Of a stretch of DNA of 30,418 nucleotides, positions 6,896-15,835 are shown in pieces. The stretch spans positions 1 through 30,418 of the forward strand of contig JBAZFB010000016.1 of NCBI GenBank assembly GCA_041653595.1, read 5' to 3'. The translations under genes and the position numbers were made by a program. How positions within the stretch are numbered: the first letter of the stretch is position 1; every line of letters starts with the position of its first letter. Source of the stretch: Candidatus Omnitrophota bacterium. Its GTDB lineage: Bacteria; Omnitrophota; Gorgyraeia; Pluralincolimonadales; Pluralincolimonadaceae. The notes below the pieces were generated by a model, which worked only from the letters and a program-made list of their open reading frames with translations, ran no database searches and had not been told where the DNA came from.

Positions 6896-7714
6896 ATGGA
6901 ACGCGAAGACAAAAAAGACATGATGCCGGAAGAAGAATACCTGAAGCGGATGAACGCCTTGCCTAAGGTGAAAGCGCCCGAAGATTTTCTTCAGAAGGTG
7001 CATGAGCGCATTGAAAGGCGTTCGGCCTTCGAGAAGATAATGCGTGCCTTGTTCGTGCCGGTGAAGATCAAGGTCCCGCTGGAACTCGCGGCGATGGCGG
7101 CGGCGGTCATCTTGATCGTCTCTACGGTAGGCATAAAGAAGCCCATGGAACAACTTGCGTATGCGCCGAAGGCAAAAATGGCGACCGGGACAGGGGTCAT
7201 TATGAAAAGTGAATTGTCTGCCGGCAGCAGGTCGGCAGTAGCCGAAGAGGACAAGAAGATAGACACGGTCTTTATTAACAAAGGATTAAACGATTCCGAT
7301 AGCAAACCCATTGAGATCGCCCTTCTCGTCAGGACAGAAGAGCCGGTCAAGGCGCGCGAGGCGCAAAAATCCGCAGCGACGGACAGTTTTGACTCGAGGA
7401 AATTTAAAGAAGTGTCCGCCCGGGAAGAAAAAGCCGTCCGTCCCGAAGCGGAAGCGGCCATAGGCCGGAAAACGTATTTGGCCGAAGCCCTTTCGAAAGT
7501 AAAGAACCGGGTAGAGCTGGCGCAGGGTAAAGTCACAAACGTCGAAGTAAATAAAGATACAGGCATACCCCAATACGTCGATGCCGAGATACCCGCGGCC
7601 GGTTACGCGAAATTCGTAGAGAACCTGTCAGGCATCGGCACCCTCCAAGAACCCCTCCTTAAAGAAGCGCCCCAGGGCCGGGATATCGTCCGGGTCCGCA
7701 TCAAGCTACTATAA
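6896..7714 (+). CDS. Single-pass membrane protein, putative anti-sigma factor
   Basis: 272 residues starting with zero spacing after the ECF sigma stop, the usual place for its anti-sigma. The N-terminal ~55 residues are charged and helical, one transmembrane segment lies at about 62-82 (LAAMAAAVILIVSTVGI), and the remaining ~190 residues should be periplasmic. No HxxxCxxC zinc motif is present, so it is not a ZAS-type anti-sigma. The C-terminal 70 residues (VNKDTGIPQYVDAEIPAAGY... VRVRIKLL) look like a DUF2275- or DUF4349-like sensory fold that ends proteins of this kind. A helix that masks region 2/4 of the sigma factor is inferred from position; direct evidence is lacking. Confidence 0.7.
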   Translation: MEREDKKDMMPEEEYLKRMNALPKVKAPEDFLQKVHERIERRSAFEKIMRALFVPVKIKVPLELAAMAAAVILIVSTVGIKKPMEQLAYAPKAKMATGTGVIMKSELSAGSRSAVAEEDKKIDTVFINKGLNDSDSKPIEIALLVRTEEPVKAREAQKSAATDSFDSRKFKEVSAREEKAVRPEAEAAIGRKTYLAEALSKVKNRVELAQGKVTNVEVNKDTGIPQYVDAEIPAAGYAKFVENLSGIGTLQEPLLKEAPQGRDIVRVRIKLL

Positions 7715-7763
7715 GGGATGTTGTCTTTTTGAAGCGTCCCCGAATTTTTACTGGATAATTCCA

Positions 7764-7800
7764 GGGGCACAATATATACTTAATGTTGTGCCCCTTTTGT
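7764..7800 (+). terminator. Intrinsic terminator between anti-sigma and DUF4412 genes
   Basis: GGGGCACAA (7764-7772) and TTGTGCCCC (7786-7794) form a perfect 9-bp stem with a 13-nt loop followed by TTTTGT. It most simply ends the sigma operon. A weak GATAAT (7754-7759) just upstream leaves open that it lies in the leader of the next gene. Confidence 0.8.
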
Positions 7801-7820
7801 ATAAATGAGGAGGAAAAATA

Positions 7821-8402
7821 ATGAGGGTTCCTTTTTGTTTTGCGGTCATGCTGGTCCTGTCGCTGGCCGCGCCTTCCTTCGCGGTGGACTTTTCCGCCGA
7901 TGTAGTCACCACCCAGGCGGGCAAGACTTTCAGCGCCAAGGTTTTCGTCAGCGGAGAAATGAGCAGGATGGAAGCCCCTGAGAGCATATCCATATCGAGA
8001 GTAGACAAAAAAGTCGTCTGGATACTGATCCCCGGACAGAAGGTGTATATGGAGCAGGCTTTTGACGCCAAAAAATTGATGGCCGCCCCGGATAAGGTAG
8101 AAGGTGAGCTTGAGCGCACCCCTCTCGGGAAGGACACGGTGGACGGCAAGACGGCGGACAAATATAAGGTAACCTACGAAATAGAGGGTATCAAGAACGA
8201 GATGTTCCAATGGGTAGAGAGCGGTTCAAACCTCCCGCTTAAGTCTGCCGCTTTGGACGGAAGCTGGAGCGTAGAATACAGGAATATCAAGACCGGACCG
8301 CAGCCTGATTCGTTGTTCGAGGTGCCGTCCGATTACAAGAAATTCTCCATGGAGATGCCTGACATGGGCAACATGATGAAAGGAATGGAAAAAAATGAAT
8401 AG
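7821..8402 (+). CDS. Exported DUF4412-like protein
   Basis: A 193-residue protein starting 8 nt after GAGGAGG. The signal peptide MRVPFCFAVMLVLSLAAPSFA is cleaved before VDFSAD. The mature part reads like the DUF4412/LolA-type beta sheet: repeated short strands (SGEMSRME, VWILIPGQKVYME, DTVDGKTADKYKVTY, FQWVESGSNLPLK), a half-barrel fold used for binding lipid or hydrophobic ligands in the periplasm. A Met-rich C-terminus (MEMPDMGNMMKGMEKNE) could be a metal-contacting tail. The last 8 nt overlap the GH3 gene start, so the two are coupled. The ligand is unknown. Confidence 0.75.
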   Translation: MRVPFCFAVMLVLSLAAPSFAVDFSADVVTTQAGKTFSAKVFVSGEMSRMEAPESISISRVDKKVVWILIPGQKVYMEQAFDAKKLMAAPDKVEGELERTPLGKDTVDGKTADKYKVTYEIEGIKNEMFQWVESGSNLPLKSAALDGSWSVEYRNIKTGPQPDSLFEVPSDYKKFSMEMPDMGNMMKGMEKNE

Positions 8403-10905
8403 ACCCGGGATCTTCCTGCTCGCACTTGTCTTATTTCTTTTGTTTTCGGGCGCGGCTGTTTACGGCGAGGACCAACAGGTGGAAAAGAAGATAGATGAAT
8501 TGATAAAAAAGATGACGCTTGGCGAGAAGGTGACCCTTATCGCGGGAAACGAGATGGAGACGTATTCCATCGACAGGTTGGGTATCCCGAAATTGAAGTG
8601 TTGCGACGGCCCGGTCGGCGTCGCCAGGAGCGGCCCGGTGACGGCATTCCCGTCGTCCATATGCATGGCCGCGACATGGGACCCGGACCTGATCTATAAA
8701 GTGTCGACGGCGCTTGCCGAAGAAGTCAAGGGGAAGGACAGGAACATGTCCCTGGCGCCGTGCGTGAATATCCACAGGGTCCCGATGGGCGGAAGGAATT
8801 TCGAGAGTTTCGGAGAAGACCCGTATCTCTCGTCACGGCTGGCTGTAGCGTATGTGAAGGGCCTGCAGGACAATAAAGTCCTCGCGACGGTAAAACATTA
8901 CGCCTGCAACAACCAGGAATGGGAACGCGGCACGATAGATGTGGTCATCGACGAGCGGGCGCTCAGGGAGATATACCTGCCGGCATTTGAGGCGGCGGTG
9001 AAAGAAGGCGGTTCGTGGTCCGTAATGGCCTCCTACAATAAAGTGAACGGCTACCATTCGAGCGAGAATGATCATTTACTGAACGAGATACTTAAGAAAG
9101 AATGGGGATTCAAAGGGTTTGTCGTCTCGGACTGGGGGGGGACGCACAGCACGGTCAACGCGGCGAATTACGGCCTCGATCTCGAGATGCCTAGAGGGGA
9201 TAATTTTAACTCGAAATTGGTGAGCGCGGTCAATAACGGCCAGGTAAAGGAAGCCGTGATAGACGACAAGGTAAGGCGGATCCTGAGGGCGATGTTCTGG
9301 CTCGGCCTCTTCGACGCCAACCCGGCGCCGAACCGCGGGTCCCTTAATACGGCGCAACACAAAGAGGCGGCCTTCCTGACGTCCAGGGAAGGGATAGTCC
9401 TGCTCAAGAATACCGGCGGTGTCCTGCCTATCGACATAACCAAGATAAAATCGATCGCGGTCATAGGCCCCAATGCCGCTGCCAACAGGTTCGGCGGCGG
9501 AGGCAGTTCAGAAGTGACGCCTGCCTATAACGTGAGCCCGCTCGACGGACTGAAGAAGAGACTCGGCAATAAAGTCGCAATAAATTACGCGTTGGGATGC
9601 AAACTTGAGGGCGAAGTGGTGCCGATCGAGACGTCGGCTGTCCAGACCGTCTTCAACGGGAAAAAAGTAAACGGTTTTCTGGGGGAATATTTCAATAACC
9701 AAGGGCTCGAGGGCGCTCCGGCCGTGAAAAGGGTCGATAAGCATATAGACTTCTCGTGGGGCGATGGGCCGCCGGCAGACGGCATACAGCAAGACCATTT
9801 CTCCGCCAGGTGGACGGCGAAACTCACGCCGCCGAAGACCGGTGAGTACGAGGTGAACCTGCGGAGCGACGACGGTTCCCGCCTCTTCATAGACGGCAGG
9901 GAGATCATAAACAGCTGGAAAGACCACGGAGAAGAGACTAAAAGCACTACGATGAAGTTTGAGGCGGGCAAGGAGTACGACCTGCGCGTCGAATTCTATG
10001 AGAACAGCGGAGGAGCGGTTGTTAAGCTGGGATGGGATATTCCACGGGAATTGGCCGCCGAGGCCGCCGAGGTCGCGAAAAAATCCGATATCGCGATCGT
10101 ATTTATCGGTCTCTCCGGCCGTTTCGAGTCCGAATGTTTCGACAGGAAGGATATAAACCTTCCTGATGGCCAGAACGATCTCGTTAAGAAGGTCGTCGCG
10201 GCGAATAAAAATACGGTCGTCGTGTTGAATTCCGGCGCCGCGGTCATTATGAACGAATGGGTAAATGACGTCCCTGCGATCCTCGAGATGTGGTATCCGG
10301 GACAGGAGGGCGGCAATGCTATCGCGGATGTGCTGCTCGGATATTACAATCCGTCGGGCAAACTGCCCACGACCTTCCCTGTAAGATGGGAGGATTGTTC
10401 GGCATATTCCACTTATCCGGGCAAGAACGGCAAAGTGTATTATTCGGACGGCATCTTCGTAGGCTACCGTTACTTCGACAAACAGGGGACAAAGGTCCTC
10501 TTTCCGTTCGGCCACGGCCTTTCTTATACCACCTTTGAATACAGCAACCTTACGATAACGCCCGGCGCGGTGTCGGACGGTAAGATCGATCTCACAGCCT
10601 CTTTCGACCTTAAGAACACCGGCCGGAGGGAAGGCGCCGAGGTCGCCCAGTTGTATATAAGGGAGGTCGCTCCCGGCATCGAGAGGCCCGTAAGGGAGCT
10701 TAAGGGATTCAAGAGAGTGAATCTGAAGCCCGGCGAAACGCTAAAGGTGACATTCAAGCTCGATAAGAGGTCCTTCGCGTTCTATGATGTCGATAAGAAG
10801 GATTGGACCGCCAACCCCGGAGAATTCGAGATCGAGGCGGGCAGCTCGTCCAGGGATATCAAGCTCAAGGGTACCTTTACCCTGCAAAAGGGCAAAATGC
10901 TTTGA
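8395..10905 (+). CDS. Exported GH3 beta-glucosidase with PA14 insert
   Basis: An 836-residue enzyme with a signal peptide (MNRPGIFLLALVLFLLFSGAAVYG). The GH3 N-terminal barrel spans about 35-320 and contains the nucleophile Asp246 in VSDWGGTHS and the KHYACNN substrate-binding motif. The GH3 C-terminal alpha/beta sandwich begins near 350 and is interrupted by a PA14 domain at about 425-545 (GEYFNNQGLEG ... SDDGSRLFIDG), which in this family closes over the active site and tunes substrate length. A fibronectin-III-like domain ends the protein (about 745-830). Retaining hydrolysis of beta-glucosides in the periplasm is expected. The gene overlaps both neighbours, indicating co-translation with the DUF4412 and phosphoesterase genes. 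Confidence 0.95.
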   Translation: MNRPGIFLLALVLFLLFSGAAVYGEDQQVEKKIDELIKKMTLGEKVTLIAGNEMETYSIDRLGIPKLKCCDGPVGVARSGPVTAFPSSICMAATWDPDLIYKVSTALAEEVKGKDRNMSLAPCVNIHRVPMGGRNFESFGEDPYLSSRLAVAYVKGLQDNKVLATVKHYACNNQEWERGTIDVVIDERALREIYLPAFEAAVKEGGSWSVMASYNKVNGYHSSENDHLLNEILKKEWGFKGFVVSDWGGTHSTVNAANYGLDLEMPRGDNFNSKLVSAVNNGQVKEAVIDDKVRRILRAMFWLGLFDANPAPNRGSLNTAQHKEAAFLTSREGIVLLKNTGGVLPIDITKIKSIAVIGPNAAANRFGGGGSSEVTPAYNVSPLDGLKKRLGNKVAINYALGCKLEGEVVPIETSAVQTVFNGKKVNGFLGEYFNNQGLEGAPAVKRVDKHIDFSWGDGPPADGIQQDHFSARWTAKLTPPKTGEYEVNLRSDDGSRLFIDGREIINSWKDHGEETKSTTMKFEAGKEYDLRVEFYENSGGAVVKLGWDIPRELAAEAAEVAKKSDIAIVFIGLSGRFESECFDRKDINLPDGQNDLVKKVVAANKNTVVVLNSGAAVIMNEWVNDVPAILEMWYPGQEGGNAIADVLLGYYNPSGKLPTTFPVRWEDCSAYSTYPGKNGKVYYSDGIFVGYRYFDKQGTKVLFPFGHGLSYTTFEYSNLTITPGAVSDGKIDLTASFDLKNTGRREGAEVAQLYIREVAPGIERPVRELKGFKRVNLKPGETLKVTFKLDKRSFAFYDVDKKDWTANPGEFEIEAGSSSRDIKLKGTFTLQKGKML

Positions 10906-11858
10906 TGCTGGTCAGGGAATTCGTTTCGCTCGGCGTTTTTCTCGCGTTCATTCTCGCCGTATACATAAAAGAGGGCCAGCTGATATCCGGGCTGGTCCTC
11001 CATAAAGTACGGCGCAAGGAAGGGCCTTCCGGTTTCCTGTCCAAGCCGGCGATAGCCGTCCATATCCTGGCGGCGGCCGGTATCCTTTGTTTCCTCTACG
11101 GCCTTTTAATAGAACCGCATTGGATAGAAGTCAAGAGAGTGGAGATAGAGAGCGGCAAATTATCCCGCGCCAGTCTCCGTATAGTCCAGCTATCAGACCT
11201 GCATACCGACCCCAAAGGCACAAACGAGAAAAAAGTTATAGAGGCGGTGAACGCGCTGAAACCCGACATCATCGTCTTCACAGGGGACGCGGTAAATTCC
11301 CCGAAGTCGCTGCCCGTCTTTAAAAAGACCCTGAAGAGCCTTAAGGCGAATATAGGAAAATATGCCGTGACAGGAAACTTCGATTACTGGTTCCTGCGCG
11401 GGCTCGACCTGTTCGGGGGGACCGGTTTTGTAGCCTTGGACGGCAGGATCGAGAGAATAGACAAAGACGGAGATATTTTTTTCATCTCGGGCCTTAATTT
11501 CGAGCACGGCGGGCATTGGTTCCCCGTATTGAAGAATGTGCCGCGGGGATATTACAGCATATTTTTGTACCATAAGTCCGACCTTATCGAGGACCTGAAA
11601 GGCGTAAATGTCGATCTGTATCTCACCGGACATACCCACGGCGGACAGGTGGCGCTCCCGTTTTACGGGGCGATAATCACCCTTTCGAAATACGGCAAGA
11701 GATATGAAGCAGGGGAATACAAGGTCGGGAATACCGTCCTTTACGTGAACCGCGGCATAGGTACCGAAGGGAAGGCCGGCGTGAGGGTCAGGTTCATGGT
11801 GAGGCCGGAGATAACCGTATTCGATATCAAGCCCGCGCGTCCCGCCGCAAAAAAATGA
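10905..11858 (+). CDS. Membrane-anchored metallophosphoesterase (YkuE-like)
   Basis: Start at ATG 10905, sharing one base with the GH3 stop (TGATG); it gives 317 residues. Two hydrophobic segments (about 6-20 and 48-68) anchor it, and a calcineurin-like domain follows: QLSDLHTD (metal ligands), DIIVFTGDAV, the GNxD block near residue 160, and TGHTHGGQ near 245. This resembles YkuE/lipid-linked phosphoesterases that act on nucleotide or lipid phosphates. The third motif reads GNFDYW instead of GNHD/E, so the His that usually acts as general acid is replaced by Phe, and activity may be altered. Substrate unknown. Confidence 0.88.
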   Translation: MLVREFVSLGVFLAFILAVYIKEGQLISGLVLHKVRRKEGPSGFLSKPAIAVHILAAAGILCFLYGLLIEPHWIEVKRVEIESGKLSRASLRIVQLSDLHTDPKGTNEKKVIEAVNALKPDIIVFTGDAVNSPKSLPVFKKTLKSLKANIGKYAVTGNFDYWFLRGLDLFGGTGFVALDGRIERIDKDGDIFFISGLNFEHGGHWFPVLKNVPRGYYSIFLYHKSDLIEDLKGVNVDLYLTGHTHGGQVALPFYGAIITLSKYGKRYEAGEYKVGNTVLYVNRGIGTEGKAGVRVRFMVRPEITVFDIKPARPAAKK

Positions 11859-11867
11859 AATTGGCCG

Positions 11868-11896
11868 TTGAAAAATCCCGCCGTTTGTGGTATAAA
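11868..11896 (+). promoter_or_regulatory. Promoter of cytoplasmic rubrerythrin
   Basis: TTGAAA (11868-11873), 17-bp spacer, TGG-TATAAA (-10 at 11891-11896), then about 22 nt of leader with GAGGAGG before ATG 11926. Confidence 0.75.
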
Positions 11897-11925
11897 TAAT
11901 CATTCTACCGAGGAGGAAATCCAAA

Positions 11926-12504
11926 ATGGGCAAATCAATTAAAGGCACAAAGACCGAGAAGAACCTGCTCGCTTCATTTGCGGGAGAGTCCCAGGCGAGG
12001 AACAGGTATACGTATTTCGCCAGCGCCGCGCGGAAAGAAGGCTATGAGCAGATAGCGAACATATTCACCGAGACCGCGGAGAACGAAAAGGAGCACGCCA
12101 AGGTATTTTTCAAGTATCTTGAAGGCGGAGATGTCGAGATAACGGCCGCTTATCCGGCCGGCAAGATAAATAACACCAATGCGAACCTTGAAGCCGCGGC
12201 CGCCGGCGAGAACCTGGAGTGGACTACGCTGTATTCCGATTTCGGAAGGATAGCCGAGGAGGAAGGATTTCCCGAAGTCGCCAGGTCCTTCGAGCAGATA
12301 GCGAAAGTTGAAAGATTCCACGAATCGAGATACAGGAGGCTCATCAACAACATAGCGAACGGCGAAGTATTCAAGAAGAAGGCGCCGGTCAAGTGGCATT
12401 GCATAAACTGCGGCTATGTGTTCGAAGGGGCAGAGGCCCCAAAAGAATGCCCGGCCTGCAAACACCCACAGGCATTTTACGAGATCCTCTCCGAGAATTT
12501 TTAA
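11926..12504 (+). CDS. rbr: Rubrerythrin (cytoplasmic)
   Basis: A 192-residue classical rubrerythrin without a signal peptide. Residues 1-140 form the ferritin-like diiron domain (FAGESQARNRY, ENEKEHAK, GENLEWTTLY, VERFHESRY). Residues 155-192 carry the rubredoxin-type iron site with CINCG and CPACK. It detoxifies hydrogen peroxide in anaerobes with electrons from NADH via rubredoxin or a reductase, possibly the flavoprotein encoded at 3058. AGGAGGAAATCC precedes the ATG and a good promoter lies upstream. The MgtA-type ATPase starts 32 nt after its stop and may be read from the same transcript. Confidence 0.97.
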   Translation: MGKSIKGTKTEKNLLASFAGESQARNRYTYFASAARKEGYEQIANIFTETAENEKEHAKVFFKYLEGGDVEITAAYPAGKINNTNANLEAAAAGENLEWTTLYSDFGRIAEEEGFPEVARSFEQIAKVERFHESRYRRLINNIANGEVFKKKAPVKWHCINCGYVFEGAEAPKECPACKHPQAFYEILSENF

Positions 12505-12536
12505 GGGGTATTACTCCAGCCTGAAGAGATACCGCC

Positions 12537-15089
12537 ATGACACAGAAAGCGCAATACCCGTCTTTTGATTATATCGGCAGCCCCATCGAGGAGATATTTT
12601 CCAAGCTTAAGACCTCCCCGAAGGGCCTCTTCGAGAAAGAAGCGCAGAAGCGGCTCGAGTATTACGGCTTCAACGAACCCGCCAAAAAAAAGAAGAGGAC
12701 CGTATTAACCGAGATCCTCTCTAAATTCCTGAATCCCCTTGTTATCGTCCTGGTCATCATCGGGTCGTTTTCCCTTTATTTTGGCTCGCAGATTAGCGCG
12801 CTGCTCATCTTCATGATGGTAATATTAAGCGTATTCCTTTCGTTCGTACAGGAGCACCGCTCCGAGAAAGCCGCGGAAAAACTGAGCGAGATGGTCCGCA
12901 CGACCGCGACCGTGTACAGGAACGGCAGGCCAAAAGAAATAAATATCCGCGAGATAGTCCCGGGGGACATCGTCGACTTGTTCGCGGGCGACATGATCCC
13001 TGCTGACTTAAGGATCATCTCGTGCAAGGACCTCTTCATCAACCAGGCGTCCTTGACCGGAGAATCTTTCCCGATAGAAAAGGTCGCCGGGCCTGTCCAG
13101 GCCAAATCGTCCTCGACCTCGGAATTGCGGAATATAGCTTTTATGGGATCAAGCGTCGTAAGCGGCACCGCGCTCGGCGTGGTCGTGAAGACAGGGATCG
13201 CGACGCAATTCGGCGAGATCTCGCGCAAGCTCGCCAGCATGAGGATCGAAACGAGTTTTGACAGGGGGGTCAACAGTTTCGTCTGGCTCATGATCCGCGC
13301 GATGCTGTTAATGGTAATAGCCATTTTCGCGATAAACGCGATGCGGGGCCGACATTTTATCGACGCGCTCCTTTTTTCCCTTAGCGTCGCGGTCGGCCTC
13401 ACGCCTGAGATGCTGCCGATGCTTATCACCATCAACCTCTCAAAAGGCGCCATAGCGATGTCTAAGAAAGAGGTGATAGTCAAACGCCTGAACTCCATCC
13501 AGAACTTCGGCGCGATGGATGTCATCTGCACCGACAAGACCGGCACGCTCACCATGGACCAGATCATACTCGAGAAACATTGCGATGTGGTGAGGAAAGA
13601 GGACCAGGATGTCCTCAAATATGCCTATATTAACAGCTATTACCAGACGGGCCTGAAGAACCTCCTCGATAAAGCCATACTCAAGCACGAGAAGATAGCG
13701 GTCAAGAAATTCAAGAAGGTCGACGAGATGCCTTTCGATTTTTCAAGGAAGATCATGTCCGTCGTCGTCGATATGGACAATAAGCACACGCTTATCTCGA
13801 AAGGGGCCCCCGAGGAGATATTCAAGCGCTGCTCGCATTACGAGCTAGACGGGGAGATATTCGAGATGGAGCAATGGCTCCTGGCCGACTTGCGCGAGGA
13901 GTACGACAGGCTAAGTACCGATGGTTTCAGGGTCCTGGCCATCGCCTATAAGGATGAGGGGACCAAGAAGGAAGCCTATTCGCGGGACGATGAGCAGGAA
14001 CTCGTCCTGAAGGGTTACGTCGCTTTCCTCGACCCTCCGAAGGCGGACGCGAAAGAAGCCATCGAGGCGCTTACGAAGCAAGGCATACAGTTCAAGGTCC
14101 TGACAGGCGATAACGAGCTCGTCACTCAGAAGATATGCAGCGAGGTAGGGCTTGGGATAACCGGCCTCGTGCTGGGCGAACAACTGGAGAAGATGTCTGA
14201 CGCCGAACTCCAGGTTGCGGCGGAAACGGCGAATGTCTTTGCCCGCATGTCCCCCCTCCAGAAAGAGAGGGTGATCCGGGCGCTGCATAAGAATAAACAT
14301 ATAGTAGGCTACCTCGGCGACGGCATAAACGACGCGCCCGCCCTGAAGGCGTCGGATGTCGGCATCTCCGTGGATAACGCCGTTGACATTGCGAAGGAAT
14401 CCGCGGATATAATACTTCTCAAGAAAAATCTTTTAGTCCTCGAGGACGGAGTCGTAGAAGGCAGAAAGACCTTCGGCAACATCGTCAAATATATAAAGAT
14501 GAGCTCCAGCTCGAATTTCGGGAACATGTTCAGCATGACAGGGGGAAGCATCTTCCTGCCTTTCCTGCCGATGCTCCCAATACAGATACTCCTAAATAAT
14601 TTCCTCTATGATGTTTCGCAGGTGGCGATACCCACCGATGAGGTCGACAGGGAATATCTCATGAAACCGCGCCCGTGGAACATAAAGGCCGTGAAGAATT
14701 TCATGGTGACGATCGGTCCGATAAGCTCGATCTTCGATTTTCTCACGTTCGGCATCATGTTATACGTCTTCAAGGCCTGGAACAACCCGGAATTGTTCCG
14801 CACCGGATGGTTCATCGAATCTCTTTGCACCCAGACGCTGGTAATATATGTGATACGCACCGGAAAGATACCTTTTATCGAAAGCCGCCCGAGCAGGCCG
14901 CTGGTATTGATGTCGTTGTTCATAGTCGCGGCGGGCATAACGATCGCGCTTTCCCCGCTGGGAAGCCATTTCGGGTTCACCGCGCTTCCGCCTTTATATT
15001 TCCTTTTGCTTGCAGGGATGATCCTATCTTATTTGTTGCTGGTGCAGGCCGTGAAAACGCTGTTCGTAAAGAAATTCGGATATGATTAG
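12537..15089 (+). CDS. mgtA: Mg2+-importing P-type ATPase (MgtA/MgtB-type, P3B)
   Basis: An 850-residue P-type ATPase. The TGES motif lies near residue 178, the phosphorylated Asp333 in CTDKTGTLT, the nucleotide-binding KGAPE near 422, and GDGINDAPAL near 594. The strings SVAVGLTPEMLPM, VKRLNSIQNFGAMD and NNFLYDVSQVAIPTD are characteristic of MgtA/MgtB importers rather than Ca2+ pumps, and the tail has the expected C-terminal membrane segments. It should sit in the inner membrane and import Mg2+ when it is scarce. The leader is only 32 nt if read from the rubrerythrin promoter, so the Mg2+-sensing leader known for enteric mgtA is absent. The ribosome site is weak (AAGAG). Confidence 0.95.
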   Translation: MTQKAQYPSFDYIGSPIEEIFSKLKTSPKGLFEKEAQKRLEYYGFNEPAKKKKRTVLTEILSKFLNPLVIVLVIIGSFSLYFGSQISALLIFMMVILSVFLSFVQEHRSEKAAEKLSEMVRTTATVYRNGRPKEINIREIVPGDIVDLFAGDMIPADLRIISCKDLFINQASLTGESFPIEKVAGPVQAKSSSTSELRNIAFMGSSVVSGTALGVVVKTGIATQFGEISRKLASMRIETSFDRGVNSFVWLMIRAMLLMVIAIFAINAMRGRHFIDALLFSLSVAVGLTPEMLPMLITINLSKGAIAMSKKEVIVKRLNSIQNFGAMDVICTDKTGTLTMDQIILEKHCDVVRKEDQDVLKYAYINSYYQTGLKNLLDKAILKHEKIAVKKFKKVDEMPFDFSRKIMSVVVDMDNKHTLISKGAPEEIFKRCSHYELDGEIFEMEQWLLADLREEYDRLSTDGFRVLAIAYKDEGTKKEAYSRDDEQELVLKGYVAFLDPPKADAKEAIEALTKQGIQFKVLTGDNELVTQKICSEVGLGITGLVLGEQLEKMSDAELQVAAETANVFARMSPLQKERVIRALHKNKHIVGYLGDGINDAPALKASDVGISVDNAVDIAKESADIILLKKNLLVLEDGVVEGRKTFGNIVKYIKMSSSSNFGNMFSMTGGSIFLPFLPMLPIQILLNNFLYDVSQVAIPTDEVDREYLMKPRPWNIKAVKNFMVTIGPISSIFDFLTFGIMLYVFKAWNNPELFRTGWFIESLCTQTLVIYVIRTGKIPFIESRPSRPLVLMSLFIVAAGITIALSPLGSHFGFTALPPLYFLLLAGMILSYLLLVQAVKTLFVKKFGYD

Positions 15090-15097
15090 GAGCGGAT

Positions 15098-15835
15098 ATG
15101 CAAAAGTTTAAAAGATACCTCGGGATCTCGGCGGTGTTCATCATTATTGCGGCCGCGGCGATAACGCTCTTTTGCGTCTTTTTTGACCAGGCGGTCTTCG
15201 TGCGGAAATCCACGGTCTTCCGCGTCAAGACCGATGAGAAGGTCGTGGCCCTGACTTTCGACGACGGCCCTTCGCCGGCATGGACGCCGCTGATCCTCGA
15301 CGAGCTTAAAAAGGCCGGCATCAAGGCGACCTTTTTTATGACAGGAAAACACGTGGAGCAATATCCCGGGATCGCCAAACGCATCGTGCGCGAAGGCCAC
15401 GAGATAGAGAACCACGGATACGACCATAAGGTCATGATCTATTATAAAATGGACGAACTTAAGAAAGAGATAGATGAGACGGAGAAGATCATTAAGGACG
15501 TCACAGGGCAGACGACAAGGTATTTCAGGCCTCCCAAAGCCTGGCTTAACGATACGGAAAAACAAAAGATCAAGGAGATGGGATACGGGATCGTGCTGTG
15601 GTCCTTGAACTCCAAGGACTGGGTGACGTTCCACGATAAGCAGATCACCTCATATATTTCAAGGCATATCAGGCCGGGAGACATCATCCTGTTCCATGAC
15701 AGCGGAGGGGTATTCAGCACCGAGGGAGGGGACCGCAGGCAGACCGTCAAGACCATCCCGCGGCTGGTAAGGAAACTGCAGGAAAAAGGCTACAAGTTCG
15801 TTACCATATCGGAATTATTAAGCGGCAAATTTTAG
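15098..15835 (+). CDS. Membrane-anchored polysaccharide deacetylase (NodB domain)
   Basis: A 245-residue protein with an N-terminal anchor (about 8-30) and a NodB domain. The order is TFDDGPSP (metal Asp and catalytic Asp), ENHGYDH (metal His pair), RPPKAW, LWSLNSKDW and ILFHDSGG, all five motifs of carbohydrate esterase family 4. It removes N-acetyl groups from peptidoglycan or an exopolysaccharide outside the inner membrane; which one is not evident. Its AGGAG ribosome site overlaps the mgtA stop, so it follows mgtA in the transcript. The stop overlaps the convergent beta-barrel gene by 4 nt, and there is no separate terminator. Confidence 0.93.
   Translation: MQKFKRYLGISAVFIIIAAAAITLFCVFFDQAVFVRKSTVFRVKTDEKVVALTFDDGPSPAWTPLILDELKKAGIKATFFMTGKHVEQYPGIAKRIVREGHEIENHGYDHKVMIYYKMDELKKEIDETEKIIKDVTGQTTRYFRPPKAWLNDTEKQKIKEMGYGIVLWSLNSKDWVTFHDKQITSYISRHIRPGDIILFHDSGGVFSTEGGDRRQTVKTIPRLVRKLQEKGYKFVTISELLSGKF

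Noticed and set aside
9508..10515. 335-residue minus-strand frame inside the GH3 gene
   Set aside because: It is a shadow of a strongly supported glycosidase with intact domains; it has no recognisable motif.
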